DNA of 40,143 nt from the NCBI RefSeq assembly GCF_017643905.1, contig NZ_JAEPMO010000017.1:1-40143 (forward strand), read 5' to 3'. A program made the position numbers and the translations under genes. Numbering within the stretch: position 1 is the first letter of the stretch; every line of letters starts with the position of its first letter. Of the stretch, positions 15,744 to 25,076 are shown piece by piece. The notes below the pieces were generated by a model. The model was not told the origin of the DNA. It did no database searches and was given only the letters and a program-made list of their open reading frames with translations. Source of the stretch: Marivita sp. GTDB taxonomy: Bacteria > Pseudomonadota > Alphaproteobacteria > Rhodobacterales > Rhodobacteraceae.

Positions 15744-16688
15744 TCAGGTCCTCGCCGAGACAAAGGCGCGTTTGACGACAAACTGCGCAATGATGATCGT
15801 GATGATCAACATGATCACCGATGCGGCCGAGGCATAGCCGAAGTTGAAGAACTTGAAGCCCGTCCGGTATATGAAATAGCTGATGGTTTCGGTACCAAAG
15901 GCCGGACCACCCTTTGTGATGATGAAGACGTTGGTGAACATCGTGGTGATGTCGATGGCCCGCAGGATGAGCGCGACCGCGATGATCGGCTTCATCATAG
16001 GCAGTGAGATGTTCCAGAAGATCGCATACCAAGATGCGCCATCGAGCCGCGCGGCCTCTTCCACTTCTTCATCCTGTGCCTGAAGACCGGCGACGAAGAT
16101 GATGAAAAGAAACGGAGTCCATTGCCAGACATCGGCGATGATCAGGATCATCCGGCTGAGCCATGTTGACGACTGCCACGCGACGTTGCCGTCCAGCAGA
16201 CCGACCCGGATGAACAAATCCGCGACCACCCGTGCGTCCAGAAAGGCCAGCTTGTAGATGAAGGCCACCGCCGAGGGCATGAAGAGCATCGGAATAAGGA
16301 AGATGATCCGCCACCCCTGAACCCACGGGTCGCGATAGGCATAGAACGCCAGCGCCAGTGCGATCACGCATTGCAGGATCAATGAAATCGAGCCGATGAC
16401 AAAGGTGTTCCAGAGCGCGCCCCAGAACTGGTAGTCGCCCATCAGGCGCGTGTAATTGTCGAACCCGGCCCATTGCCACGGTCCGAACTTGACGTTGTAG
16501 AAGCTCTGAGTGATCGCAAAGATGCCCGGATAGAGCGTGATCAACATCAGATACAGAACCGCCGGCGCGACCAGTATGTAGGGCAGCAAGGCTTTCATGC
16601 GCTTGCTGCGCCGCTTGAATCTGCGGTGCGTCGGCTGTGCCGGGGCAGCGTGTGCCGCCCCGGAGTCCGACAGAGCTGGATTGCTCAT
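15744..16688 (-). CDS. ABC sugar transporter permease (MalF/UgpA type)
   Basis: 314-residue inner-membrane permease with a basic N-terminal tail (RRFKRRSKRMK) before the first membrane helix and about six membrane segments. The EAA loop is EEVEEAARLDGASWYAIFWN. It forms the heterodimeric CUT1 channel with the MalG-type protein encoded immediately downstream. The binding-protein gene is 42 bases upstream. Confidence 0.94.
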   Translation of the reverse strand: MSNPALSDSGAAHAAPAQPTHRRFKRRSKRMKALLPYILVAPAVLYLMLITLYPGIFAITQSFYNVKFGPWQWAGFDNYTRLMGDYQFWGALWNTFVIGSISLILQCVIALALAFYAYRDPWVQGWRIIFLIPMLFMPSAVAFIYKLAFLDARVVADLFIRVGLLDGNVAWQSSTWLSRMILIIADVWQWTPFLFIIFVAGLQAQDEEVEEAARLDGASWYAIFWNISLPMMKPIIAVALILRAIDITTMFTNVFIITKGGPAFGTETISYFIYRTGFKFFNFGYASAASVIMLIITIIIAQFVVKRAFVSART

Positions 16689-16730
16689 GACAATCTCGAT
16701 CCTGTCCAGTTTGCGCTTAGTCTAAGACCC

Positions 16731-18284
16731 TTAGAACGGCAAAGACTTGCCTTCGCCGACATAGAGCCCCGGTGCCGCCTGAGCATAGTCTACCGGATCA
16801 TTGCCCTGATAGAAGCCGTTCGACGACATGATCTGCTTGACCGCAGCCGCCGCGTTGTCGAGCGCTTCTTTCGCAGAGATCTGGCCGACTACGGCGCGGT
16901 TGATCTCGTTGCCGATGGCCTGTTCGATCGGGAAGGCCCCGGGAAGACGCGGGCTGCACCATGCGTGATGCAGGCTGTCGCCCCAGACTTTTGCGGGCTG
17001 CGACACGGCCTGAAGGTTTTCGTTCTCCAGAACCGACTTGTAACCCGGCGCCACGCCATTTGCGTTGGCTTCGTTCATCGCCATGATCGACGCCGTGGTC
17101 AGGAAGCCCAGCATGAGGAATGCACCTTCCGGGTTCTGCGCCGAGGCAGACACGCACGAGGTCGAACCCGCGATGTTCGGCGGGGCAAAGCGGCCACCCG
17201 AGATGCGCGGTTCGTAGATCGTGACGAAATCGTCGACGATCTGCGACTGGTCGGGACGCATGGCCTGTGTGCCGCTGTCCTGCCAGCTGATGTTCGTGGC
17301 AACCTGCCCGCCCAGCCATGCGGCACGGTTTTCCGGCCAACCTGCACCAGCGTGACCTTCGTTTGCGTTCTTGGCCAGTTCGAGAATGATCTCGAGACCT
17401 TTCATGCCCGCATCGCCGTTGAAGATCGGCTCCCAGTTTTCGTCGAACAGCATCATACCGGCCTGCGCCGCAATGTGTTCCCATGTGTAGGTCGACCAGA
17501 AGCCGGGTGCCGCCATCAGGCCCACACCGGACACACCGGGTTCCACTTTGTTCAGTTCGCCGGACAGGCGGATCAGTTCGTCATAGGTCGGAACCGAGTT
17601 TGCCTTGTCGATCGGACCACCCAGAACCTGCTCGAGATAGCCTTTGCGCAGGTGGACCATCTGAATGTCGCAGTCGAACGGGATACCGTACATCTGGCCG
17701 TTGAAATAGCCATAGTTCAGACGGTACGTGTCGTAGAAGTCGTCAAGCGGAAGCTTCCACTTGTCCGCGAACTCCTGCAGCGGATAGAGGAAGCCCGGCG
17801 CTGCGAAGTCACCCAGCCAAGGCGAGAAAAACTGCAACGCGTCGAACGAGGCATTGCCCGAAATGAATTCGGCAAGCGCTTTGTCGTAGAAGCTGTCATC
17901 CGGGATCGGAACCAGCTCGACCTTGATCCCCGAGAGCGCTTCGAAGGGCACAAGGCCTTCGGCTGCGGATTCGGTGTCGGCGGCACCGATGGCGAAACGA
18001 ACCGTTGTGCCGGCAAGTTCGGAACGAACAGCCTCCCAGTCAACGGTGCGAATCCAGTCTTTGCTGTTGTCCCAGATCGGCTTGTCATCCGACATGCCAT
18101 AGAGATCGCGATAATCCGCGCGGACGTATTGCGAGATCGAGATCCCGTCGAGCACGCTTTGCGGATCCGGCAGGTGGCTGGCTGCGAGCAGCTTGCCGCC
18201 CCAGGTGGAGCCAGTTGCGGCGATTCCCATGGCGGATGCACTCGCCATGAACGACCGTCTGGATAGTCTTCCTCTGAATTCCAT
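16731..18284 (-). CDS. Tat-exported ABC sugar-binding protein (family 1)
   Basis: 517-residue extracellular solute-binding protein with a twin-arginine signal (LSRRSFMASASAMG) ending near LLAAS. The mature part has the family-1 pattern (SGIKVELVPIPDDSFYDKAL, GYFNGQMYGIPFDCD, VPTYDELIRLSGEL). It is somewhat longer than the usual 400-450 residues. It binds the substrate in the periplasm for the permeases encoded after it. Two adjacent ATGs exist; 18284 is preferred because GGGAGG lies six bases upstream, but 18287 is possible. It is the first gene of the operon and divergent from the SAF oxidoreductase. Confidence 0.93.
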   Translation of the reverse strand: MEFRGRLSRRSFMASASAMGIAATGSTWGGKLLAASHLPDPQSVLDGISISQYVRADYRDLYGMSDDKPIWDNSKDWIRTVDWEAVRSELAGTTVRFAIGAADTESAAEGLVPFEALSGIKVELVPIPDDSFYDKALAEFISGNASFDALQFFSPWLGDFAAPGFLYPLQEFADKWKLPLDDFYDTYRLNYGYFNGQMYGIPFDCDIQMVHLRKGYLEQVLGGPIDKANSVPTYDELIRLSGELNKVEPGVSGVGLMAAPGFWSTYTWEHIAAQAGMMLFDENWEPIFNGDAGMKGLEIILELAKNANEGHAGAGWPENRAAWLGGQVATNISWQDSGTQAMRPDQSQIVDDFVTIYEPRISGGRFAPPNIAGSTSCVSASAQNPEGAFLMLGFLTTASIMAMNEANANGVAPGYKSVLENENLQAVSQPAKVWGDSLHHAWCSPRLPGAFPIEQAIGNEINRAVVGQISAKEALDNAAAAVKQIMSSNGFYQGNDPVDYAQAAPGLYVGEGKSLPF

Positions 18285-18379
18285 CATTTTCCTCCCTTGA
18301 TGGCGCAATTACCTATTTTTTTCCGCCTCAAGCAGCCTCCTGTGCGGCGCGAGAGCATCGGAACACCTAATTGCACTTA

Positions 18380-18464
18380 TGAACCATTGTTCACGATCAC
18401 TCCTTTCGTCAAGAACATTTCTATGTTTTTTGAACATTTTTATTGACTAGACATCAATTGTTCA
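18380..18464. promoter_or_regulatory. Cluster of TGAACA/TGTTCA half-sites in divergent promoter
   Basis: Inverted repeats TGAAC-CATT-GTTCA (18380-18393) and AACAT-TTCT-ATGTT (18414-18427) are followed by TGAACA (18431-18436) and TGTTCA (18459-18464), all in the 218-base region between the two sugar operons. The repeated half-site is a plausible operator for the SorC regulator at 23248, which needs several sites because the family acts as a tetramer. The specific match is inferred. Confidence 0.5.
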
Positions 18465-18470
18465 GGATAT
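18443..18470 (+). promoter_or_regulatory. Putative sigma-70 promoter of SAF-E1-E2-SorC operon
   Basis: TTGACT at 18443-18448 and GATATT at 18465-18470 are separated by 16 bases. A TGTTCA half-site fills the end of the spacer, so a bound repressor would exclude RNA polymerase. The predicted start of transcription is about 25 bases before the ATG at 18503. Confidence 0.4.
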
Positions 18471-18502
18471 TCCCAGCGAACTTCAGCGACAGGAAAAGAC
18501 GC

Positions 18503-19834
18503 ATGGCATCCAACATCGCACTGACCGGATTGGCGAAAGACCTCGCCGCCCGAGCTTCTTCTGGCAAACCTGTTCGCATCGGACTGATCGGGTCAGGCGA
18601 AATGGGAACCGATATCGTGACCCGCGCTGCGATGATGGACGGAGTGGACGTGGCGGCGATCTCGGAGCTCAACGTACCGAACGCACACAAGGCCGTGTCC
18701 ATCGCCACTGGAGAGGACGGGCACAGTCAGGACGCGACCTCTACTGACAGTCTCAACGCAATCATCGAGTCGGGCAAAACGGCAATCACCGACAATGCCG
18801 ACCTGATCCTCGAATCGGGACTAATTGACGTGGTGATCGATGCGACCGGCATTCCCGCCGTGGGCGCCGAAATCGGCCTAAGGGCAATGGAGCGCGGCAA
18901 GCATCTGACCATGATGAACGTCGAAGCGGACGTGACCATCGGCGCTTACCTGCGCAACGAGGCGGACCGGTTGGGCGTTGTCTATTCGCTGGGCGCGGGC
19001 GACGAGCCGTCTTCGTGCATGGAGCTGATCGAGTTCGTGACCGCCATGGGTCACAAGGTGGTCTGTGCCGGCAAAGGCAAGAACAACCCGCTGAACATCG
19101 ATGCGACACCGGACGCGTATGAGGCAGAAGCGATCCGGCGCCACATGAACCCGCGCCTTCTGGTGGAGTTCGTGGACGGGTCGAAAACCGCCGTTGAAAT
19201 GGCCGCCATCGGCAATGCCACCGGGCTGATCCCGGATGTGGACGGAATGCACGGACCCGCCGCGGGACCAAAGGAACTTGCGAAGGTGCTGATCCCGCAA
19301 AAGGATGGCGGCATCCTGTCAGGGATCGGAAAAGTCGATTACTCCATCGGCAAAGGCGTGTCACCGGGCGTTTTCTGCATCGTGGAGGCCGAACATCCGC
19401 GCATCCACGAGCGGATGAAAGACCTCAAGATGGGCGACGGCCCCTACTACGAATTCATCCGCCCCTACCACCTGACCTCGCTCGAAGTGCCGCTGACTTG
19501 CGCGCGTTCCGTGCTCTACGGCAAGGCCGACATGGTTCCACTTGAAAAGCCGGTGGTCGAGGTCTGCGCCTTGGCCAAGAAGGATCTGCAGCCGGGCGAT
19601 ACGCTCGACCAGATCGGGGAATACACCTACCGCGCCTGGGCGATGGAAGTGGGTCGGGCGCAAGCCGCGCGCGCCCTGCCCGCCGGGATGCTGACCGGAG
19701 CCAAGGTGACGGCGCCGATCAAGAAAGGTGAGCTGATCACCCTCGCCAACACGACCCTGCCGCACTCGCGGTTGGTCGAGCTGCGCCGCCGTCAGGACAT
19801 GATGCTTTATGGGAAGGACCTTCTCAATGCGTGA
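18503..19834 (+). CDS. NAD(P)-dependent oxidoreductase, homoserine-dehydrogenase-like with SAF domain
   Basis: 443-residue protein of the COG4091 type. An N-terminal Rossmann fold (VRIGLIGSGEMG, residues 24-35) binds NAD(P). The middle part (MMNVEADVTIGAYL, YSLGAGDEPSSCMELIEF) matches homoserine-dehydrogenase-like proteins. A C-terminal SAF domain (about 355-430; KKDLQPGDTLDQIGEY, LPAGMLTGAKVTAPIKKGE) resembles sialic acid synthase and altronate dehydratase ends, which handle sugar-like ligands. True homoserine dehydrogenases lack SAF, and the operon contains no amino-acid genes, so a role in sugar or polyol breakdown is likely. The exact reaction is not known to me. Start 18503 has AGGAAA upstream. 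It overlaps the E1 alpha gene by 8 bases. Confidence 0.85.
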   Translation: MASNIALTGLAKDLAARASSGKPVRIGLIGSGEMGTDIVTRAAMMDGVDVAAISELNVPNAHKAVSIATGEDGHSQDATSTDSLNAIIESGKTAITDNADLILESGLIDVVIDATGIPAVGAEIGLRAMERGKHLTMMNVEADVTIGAYLRNEADRLGVVYSLGAGDEPSSCMELIEFVTAMGHKVVCAGKGKNNPLNIDATPDAYEAEAIRRHMNPRLLVEFVDGSKTAVEMAAIGNATGLIPDVDGMHGPAAGPKELAKVLIPQKDGGILSGIGKVDYSIGKGVSPGVFCIVEAEHPRIHERMKDLKMGDGPYYEFIRPYHLTSLEVPLTCARSVLYGKADMVPLEKPVVEVCALAKKDLQPGDTLDQIGEYTYRAWAMEVGRAQAARALPAGMLTGAKVTAPIKKGELITLANTTLPHSRLVELRRRQDMMLYGKDLLNA

Positions 19835-20843
19835 CACCGTGATACCCAATAACGTGCCCTACGCCATTTCGCGGTACAGTGCGGAGGAGCTGAAAGAGGC
19901 TCTCAAAAAGATGTACCTGATCCGCAAATTCGAGGAAGGCGCGGAAGACAGCTACATGCGCGGGCTGATCCATGGCACGATGCACCTGAGCATTGGGCAA
20001 GAAGCGTCAGCGGTTGGGTCCTGCATGTCGCTGAGCGACGAGGACAAGATCACCTCGACCCACCGGGGTCATGGCCATTGCGTCGCCAAAGGTGCGGACC
20101 TGTCGCGCATGTTCGCGGAATTCTTCGGCAAGGAAAGCGGCTATTGCAAAGGGCGCGGCGGGTCGATGCATATCGCCGACCCAAGCAAGGGCAATCTGGG
20201 CGCGAATGGCATCGTGGGGGGGGGTCTACCCATCGCCGTGGGCGCGGCCCTGTCGGCCAAGCGGCTGGGCACAGGGGCCGTCACGATCTGTTTCTTCGGC
20301 GACGGTGCGAACAACGAGGGCGCGTTCCACGAGGCGTTGAACATGGCCAAGGTTTGGAACCTGCCGGTGGTATTCGTCTGTGAGAACAACAAGTACGGTA
20401 TGTCGACCTCGACCGAACGCTCGACGGCGGTCAAGAACATCGCGGATCGGGCGGTGGCCTATGCCATGCCAGGCGTGACCGTCGACGGGAACGACTTTTC
20501 CGCCGTGACCGAAGCGGTGGATGCCGCTGTCGAGCGCGCCCGCAACGGTGAAGGCCCGAGCCTTGTCGAGAACGTCACTTACCGCTGGCGCGGGCATTCC
20601 AAATCGGACCGCAACCGCTACCGCACCAAGGAAGAGATCGCCGAGTGGCAGTCTCGCGACCCGATTGCCGCGATGGCGAAGCTGCTGGTGGACCACAAGA
20701 TCGCAACCGAGGACGAGGTTGCAGGGATCGAAGCCGACGCCACCCGGATCATCGAAGAGGCCATCGCCTTTGCGACCGAGGGCGACAACCCGAAGATCGA
20801 AGAGGTCACCCGCGACGTCTACACCGAAGAGACTGCATCATGA
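19827..20843 (+). CDS. TPP-dependent dehydrogenase E1 component, alpha subunit (acetoin/pyruvate type)
   Basis: 338-residue E1 alpha subunit. It has the thiamine diphosphate motif, [17 protein letters not shown] through to ENNKYG, the HRGHGH segment near the cofactor, and the conserved loop [10 protein letters not shown]. With E1 beta it would decarboxylate a 2-oxoacid or cleave an acetoin-like hydroxyketone and pass the acyl group to lipoyl-E2. The ATG at 19827 lies inside the end of the SAF oxidoreductase gene, with GGAAGGA upstream, and the stop overlaps the next start as ATGA. The length fits acetoin dehydrogenase alpha (about 325-340) better than the larger E. coli-type E1. Confidence 0.92.
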   Translation: MRDTVIPNNVPYAISRYSAEELKEALKKMYLIRKFEEGAEDSYMRGLIHGTMHLSIGQEASAVGSCMSLSDEDKITSTHRGHGHCVAKGADLSRMFAEFFGKESGYCKGRGGSMHIADPSKGNLGANGIVGGGLPIAVGAALSAKRLGTGAVTICFFGDGANNEGAFHEALNMAKVWNLPVVFVCENNKYGMSTSTERSTAVKNIADRAVAYAMPGVTVDGNDFSAVTEAVDAAVERARNGEGPSLVENVTYRWRGHSKSDRNRYRTKEEIAEWQSRDPIAAMAKLLVDHKIATEDEVAGIEADATRIIEEAIAFATEGDNPKIEEVTRDVYTEETAS

Positions 20844-21850
20844 ACATGCACAGCAAGACCGACCTGCGCGAATTGTCCTATGCCGAGGCCATCCGCGAAG
20901 CCATGGATATCGCCATGGTCCGCGATGAACGCGTCATCCTCATGGGCGAGGATATCGGAGTTTATGGCGGGGCCTTTGGCGTCACTGGCGATCTGGTCGA
21001 GAAATACGGCACTGACCGTGTCATGGACACGCCTATTTCCGAGTTGGGCGGCGCTGGCGTCGCTGTCGGTGCCGCGATGACCGGGCTTCGGCCGATCTTC
21101 GAATTCCAGTTCTCGGACTTCGCGACGCTCGGGATGGAACAGATCGTCAATCAGGCGGCCAAGATCCGTTACATGCTGGGCGGCGCAGTGTCGGTGCCTG
21201 TGGTCATGCGCTTTCCCTCGGGGTCCGGCACGGGCGCTGCTGCGCAGCACAGCCAGAGCCTTGAAGCGTGGACCGCGCATGTGCCGGGTCTGAAGGTGGT
21301 CCAACCCGCGACACCTGCCGATGCGAAGGGTCTATTGCTGGCTGCGCTGGAAGATCCCGATCCGGTGATGATCTACGAGCACAAGATCCTCTACAAGATG
21401 AAGGGGCATGTGCCCGACGGCTATTACACGACACCCATCGGCAAGGCGGCGGTGATGCGCGAAGGCAAGGACCTGACCATCGTTGCCACCTCGATCATGG
21501 TGCACAAAGCGCTTGATGCGGCCGAGACATTGGCCGCCGAAGGCATCGAAGCCGAGGTGATCGACCTGCGCACGATCCGTCCTATGGACCGCGACACGGT
21601 GCTCGCCTCGGTCCGCAAGACCGGACGGCTGGTCTGCGTCTACGAGGCGGTCAAGACACTGGGCGTAGGTGCCGAGGTGTCGGCGATGGTCGCCGAAAGC
21701 GACGCGTTCGACTACCTTGATGCGCCGATCGTCCGGCTGGGAGGGGCCGAATGCCCGATCCCTTATAATCCGGAGCTTGAGAAAGCGGTTGTTCCACAGG
21801 TGCCCGACATCCTGGAGGCCGCGCGCAATCTGGCAAGGGGACGCGTCTGA
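20840..21850 (+). CDS. TPP-dependent dehydrogenase E1 component, beta subunit
   Basis: 336-residue transketolase-like beta subunit. It has the N-terminal segment [29 protein letters not shown] (seen in two blocks), then [20 protein letters not shown] with the Glu that activates thiamine diphosphate. The C-terminal transketolase domain ([25 protein letters not shown]) is present. Overlaps on both sides (ATGA with E1 alpha, one base with E2) show that the three subunits are translated together. It forms the heterotetrameric E1 with the product at 19827. Confidence 0.93.
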   Translation: MNMHSKTDLRELSYAEAIREAMDIAMVRDERVILMGEDIGVYGGAFGVTGDLVEKYGTDRVMDTPISELGGAGVAVGAAMTGLRPIFEFQFSDFATLGMEQIVNQAAKIRYMLGGAVSVPVVMRFPSGSGTGAAAQHSQSLEAWTAHVPGLKVVQPATPADAKGLLLAALEDPDPVMIYEHKILYKMKGHVPDGYYTTPIGKAAVMREGKDLTIVATSIMVHKALDAAETLAAEGIEAEVIDLRTIRPMDRDTVLASVRKTGRLVCVYEAVKTLGVGAEVSAMVAESDAFDYLDAPIVRLGGAECPIPYNPELEKAVVPQVPDILEAARNLARGRV

Positions 21851-23163
21851 TGCCAACCGAAGTCATCATGCCCAAGGTCGACATGGACATGGCCAAAGGC
21901 AAGATCATGTCGTGGCATATTGCCGAGGGCGAACGCGTGTCCAAGGGCGATCCTCTGTTCGACATCGAGACAGACAAGGCCGCAATGGAGGTCGAAGCGC
22001 CTGCCGACGGCATCCTGTACCACACCGCCCCAGAGGGCATGGACATCCCAATCGGCACACCCTGCGCCTGGCTCTATGCCGAGGGCGAAGAGGTGGGCGA
22101 ACAACCCGCACCGTTTGCGGGGCAAGCCGGGGCCGCACCCAAGCCTGAACCAGTCGCGGCGGACGTTCCGAACGACACCAAGCCCGTCGAGGCCGAATTA
22201 GAACTGGTTGACGCCATTGCCGGGGACGCCACGGGCAAGGTCCGCGCCACCCCGCGCGCACGCTCCTTGGCCAGCGGTGCGGGCCTGAACATCGCAGACC
22301 TGATCGGAACCGGTCCGCGCGGACGGGTGCAGGCGCTGGACGTCGAAAACGAAATCGCTCTGCGAGACACGCGCCCTGCCCAGCTGGCCGCACCCGTAAC
22401 ATTCAAGGTGGAAACCGGCGCTCTTGCCGTGACCCGCTCAAAAGGTGGCACCGGCACACCCATTGTGATGATCCACGGCTTTGCCAGCGACGCGATGTCC
22501 TGGGCTCCCGTTGAGACGCATCTGAAACACCGCCCGCTGATCCGCATCGACCTGCCCGGTCACGGCAAATCGCCGAAACTGCGCATCGACAGTTTCGCCG
22601 ATCTTGTCCGCGAAGTGCGCCGCGCCTTTGACGATCTTGGTCTCGAGACAGCGCATCTGGTTGGTCACAGCCTTGGGGGTGCCATCAGCATTGGATTGGC
22701 CGACACGCGGGCAAAACGTCTGTCTTCATTGACACTGATCGCACCTGCGGGACTTGGCCCGGATATCAATGGCGATGCACTGTCGGGGATCTGCCGGGCC
22801 ACCCGTGCCGAAAGCCTTGGCCCGTGGCTGCGCAGCCTAGTGGCGAACGAAGACATCGTGACCGACAGCTATGTCCGGCTCGCGATGGCGGGCCGCGAGG
22901 ACGCCAACCTGCGCGCGGCACAGTCGCGTCTTGCCGACATTCTCTTTCCCGATGGGGTTCAGGCATTCGACCTGCGCGCGGCACTTGAACGGATCGACAC
23001 ACCGACCCGGATCATCTGGGGCAAACAGGACGCGATCATCCCCTGGAAACACGCGCTACGCGCTCCGGGCAAGATGGCGCTTCACCTTTTTGACGGCGTT
23101 GGGCACATGCCCCAGATCGAAAACAGTGACGCCGTGGGCCGGATTCTCTCGGCCAGCGTTTGA
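21850..23163 (+). CDS. E2 subunit: lipoyl domain fused to alpha/beta hydrolase (acetoin dehydrogenase E2 type)
   Basis: 437 residues in three parts. A lipoyl domain (1-80) carries the lipoylated Lys43 in ETDKAAME. A peripheral-subunit-binding segment follows (about 130-170; ATPRARSLASGAG to GTGPRGRVQ). An alpha/beta hydrolase domain runs from about 190 to the end, with MIHGFASD, nucleophile elbow GHSLGG and GHMPQIE. This replaces the usual acyltransferase domain and is the arrangement known for AcoC of acetoin dehydrogenase systems, so the complex probably releases an acyl-CoA from a hydroxyketone or diketone. No E3 gene is present, so E3 must come from a housekeeping complex. Acetoin itself is not certain as substrate, since acoX and the acoR activator are absent here. 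Confidence 0.9.
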   Translation: MPTEVIMPKVDMDMAKGKIMSWHIAEGERVSKGDPLFDIETDKAAMEVEAPADGILYHTAPEGMDIPIGTPCAWLYAEGEEVGEQPAPFAGQAGAAPKPEPVAADVPNDTKPVEAELELVDAIAGDATGKVRATPRARSLASGAGLNIADLIGTGPRGRVQALDVENEIALRDTRPAQLAAPVTFKVETGALAVTRSKGGTGTPIVMIHGFASDAMSWAPVETHLKHRPLIRIDLPGHGKSPKLRIDSFADLVREVRRAFDDLGLETAHLVGHSLGGAISIGLADTRAKRLSSLTLIAPAGLGPDINGDALSGICRATRAESLGPWLRSLVANEDIVTDSYVRLAMAGREDANLRAAQSRLADILFPDGVQAFDLRAALERIDTPTRIIWGKQDAIIPWKHALRAPGKMALHLFDGVGHMPQIENSDAVGRILSASV

Positions 23164-23247
23164 TCAGTTGTTGATTGTCACTCACCGAAAACATCGGTTA
23201 CCTGTCAAAAGCCAGAGACATAAGCCAGATCACAAGGGGGCGCACCG

Positions 23248-24222
23248 ATGGCAAAATCGCAAGACCAGCTTCGGGTCCGCGCCGCATGGCTTTACTACAT
23301 CGAAGGCATGACCCAATCCGATGTGGGCAAAAAGCTTGGCGTGAACCGGATCACGGTGACCCGTCTGCTGTCCGAAGCCAAGAAACGTGGCGAGGTTGTG
23401 ATCCGGATCAAGTCGGAATTGACCGAACTGATCGAACTACAACAACAGCTTCAGGATCACTACGATCTCGAACAGGCCATCGTTGCGCCGATGGAAGCCA
23501 TCGAAGACGACCCGACACGGGTGATCGCCGCGGCCGCTGGCACCTATGTGTCGAACCTGATGGAAAACGGCATGACCGTTGGCGTGGGTTGGGGAAAAAC
23601 GCTTCACGCAATGTTGCCCTATATCGAGGAAAAGCCCCTGTCTGACGTGCGGGTTGTGTCCCTTCTCGGCGGCATTGCACAAGCCAGACGCTTCAACCCT
23701 GCCGAATTTGCGTGGCAATTCGCCGAACTGTTCGAAGCCGAAGGCTATCTGATTTCTGCCCCGGCAGTTGTGGATTCGCCGCAAACACGGCACGCGCTGT
23801 TGGAGAACTGTGGTCTCGATCAAATCCTGCAACTCGCCGAAGCCTGCGACGTGGCCTTGCTGTCCTGCGGCGGGATCACCTCTTTGACCACGTCCTATCG
23901 CTCGGGTCACATCACGGAGTCGGACCGTCAATCGCTGATCGCGGCGGGTGCGGTCGGCGATTTCCTGTATCACTTCCTCGACAAGGACGGAAATATCGTG
24001 GACCATCCGGTCAACAATCGGTCGATCTCGATGTCGCTCGATCGCTTGAAACGCGTTCCAAGAAAAGTTCTCATGTCGGGGGGCCGGGAAAAGATCGAAA
24101 TCCTGCGCGCCAGCATCACGTCGCTTGCACCAAATGTCCTGATCACCGATGAGATTACCGCGCGAACCTTGCTTGAAACCGCTGACGCAAAGACCGGGCG
24201 CGCAGTTGCCGCAGCGGACTGA
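23248..24222 (+). CDS. SorC/DeoR-type sugar-binding transcriptional regulator
   Basis: 324-residue regulator. An N-terminal helix-turn-helix (MTQSDVGKKLGVNRITVTRL, about residues 21-40) precedes the SorC-type sugar-phosphate-isomerase-like effector domain (GMTVGVGWGKTLHAML, SLLGGIAQARR, LLSCGGI, VPRKVLMSGGREK). SorC proteins sense phosphorylated sugars or polyols. It lies 84 bases after the E2 gene, on the same strand, and probably controls both divergent sugar operons through the TGAACA repeats at 18380-18464. The effector is likely a phosphate made by the PfkB kinase. Confidence 0.92.
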   Translation: MAKSQDQLRVRAAWLYYIEGMTQSDVGKKLGVNRITVTRLLSEAKKRGEVVIRIKSELTELIELQQQLQDHYDLEQAIVAPMEAIEDDPTRVIAAAAGTYVSNLMENGMTVGVGWGKTLHAMLPYIEEKPLSDVRVVSLLGGIAQARRFNPAEFAWQFAELFEAEGYLISAPAVVDSPQTRHALLENCGLDQILQLAEACDVALLSCGGITSLTTSYRSGHITESDRQSLIAAGAVGDFLYHFLDKDGNIVDHPVNNRSISMSLDRLKRVPRKVLMSGGREKIEILRASITSLAPNVLITDEITARTLLETADAKTGRAVAAAD

Positions 24223-24360
24223 TATTGGTGATGTCAGGCGCGCTGCCAACCGTCTTGAGGTCGACCGCACAAAGACTGCAAGACATCCGGAAAACGCGGC
24301 ACCGGTAGAGGCTAGATTGGTCAACCGACCATGTGCTAACATCCAAACGAGGAGGTGGAT

Positions 24361-25065
24361 ATGATGGTTGCCAGCCCGAAGAAATTCACTCTCTTGCATG
24401 ACATGAACATGCCGATCCGCGACGCATTGCGCGGCGTGGTGAACCTTGCGGATGCTACGGAAGACATGCTGGAGCCCGCCTCCAAACTGTTGCCGGAACC
24501 GTTGCGCAGTCGCTTTCACAGCGCGATGCAGGCATTCGAGCAAGCCGGCAAACGCCTGCTCCATGCGCCGATCGACATGGAGAGGATCAGCGATGCCGCG
24601 CAGTTTGCACGAGGCATCGCGTTGGACAAAACCGGAGTTAGTGCTGCCGCAAGTGTGATCGTGTTCGCCTGGGAGCACCTGAACCAGTCCCGCGTCGACC
24701 ATCGCCACCTCATCAGTGAAAACATCGTAGCAGACCGATTGTCGCGCTTGCAACCGGACGGCGGCAAGACAGGTTTTGACTTGGCGGCTTCGCTGTTCCT
24801 CGACCTGCTGCAATCCTCCGCCATCGGTGGAATGCCCGGGGTGACGCTGGGCATCAAAAGGGAAGAAGAAACCGAAGTCGACTTGGCACTTATGGCGATT
24901 GCTGTCTGGCTCGCGTCGAAACGGGCGGACACGCTCGAGGAAGAAGAAAAGCTGCTGGATCTGTCGATGGCCCTTGTCCGCGCCCTCCAGTCAGAAGCGG
25001 AAACCGCCTTCAAGAGCCACGCGGCTTTGGCCCATTTTCTTGATGAAACCTCATCGCATCTATAG
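24361..25065 (+). CDS. Hypothetical protein, first of a two-gene operon
   Basis: 234 residues, not recognised. It is largely helical by composition, with alternating Leu and Ala stretches (PIRDALRGVVNLADATEDML, TGVSAAASVIVFAWEHL) and an acidic run EEEEK near 198. There is no signal peptide or clear membrane segment, so a cytoplasmic protein is likely. GGAGG five bases upstream supports the ATG at 24361 (24364 also possible). It lies 11 bases before the next gene, which is also unknown. Base composition is slightly less GC-rich than the neighbouring metabolic genes. The 138 bases upstream (24223-24360) show no feature I can name. Confidence 0.7.
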   Translation: MMVASPKKFTLLHDMNMPIRDALRGVVNLADATEDMLEPASKLLPEPLRSRFHSAMQAFEQAGKRLLHAPIDMERISDAAQFARGIALDKTGVSAAASVIVFAWEHLNQSRVDHRHLISENIVADRLSRLQPDGGKTGFDLAASLFLDLLQSSAIGGMPGVTLGIKREEETEVDLALMAIAVWLASKRADTLEEEEKLLDLSMALVRALQSEAETAFKSHAALAHFLDETSSHL

Positions 25066-25076
25066 GATCGGACGCC

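Noticed and set aside
14934-16007. 357-codon plus-strand frame across the permease genes
   Set aside because: Composition is Asp/Arg/His-rich noise; both permeases read well on the minus strand.
16473-18266. 597-codon plus-strand frame opposite the Tat binding protein
   Set aside because: Shadow of a high-GC gene; no ribosome site or recognisable domain.
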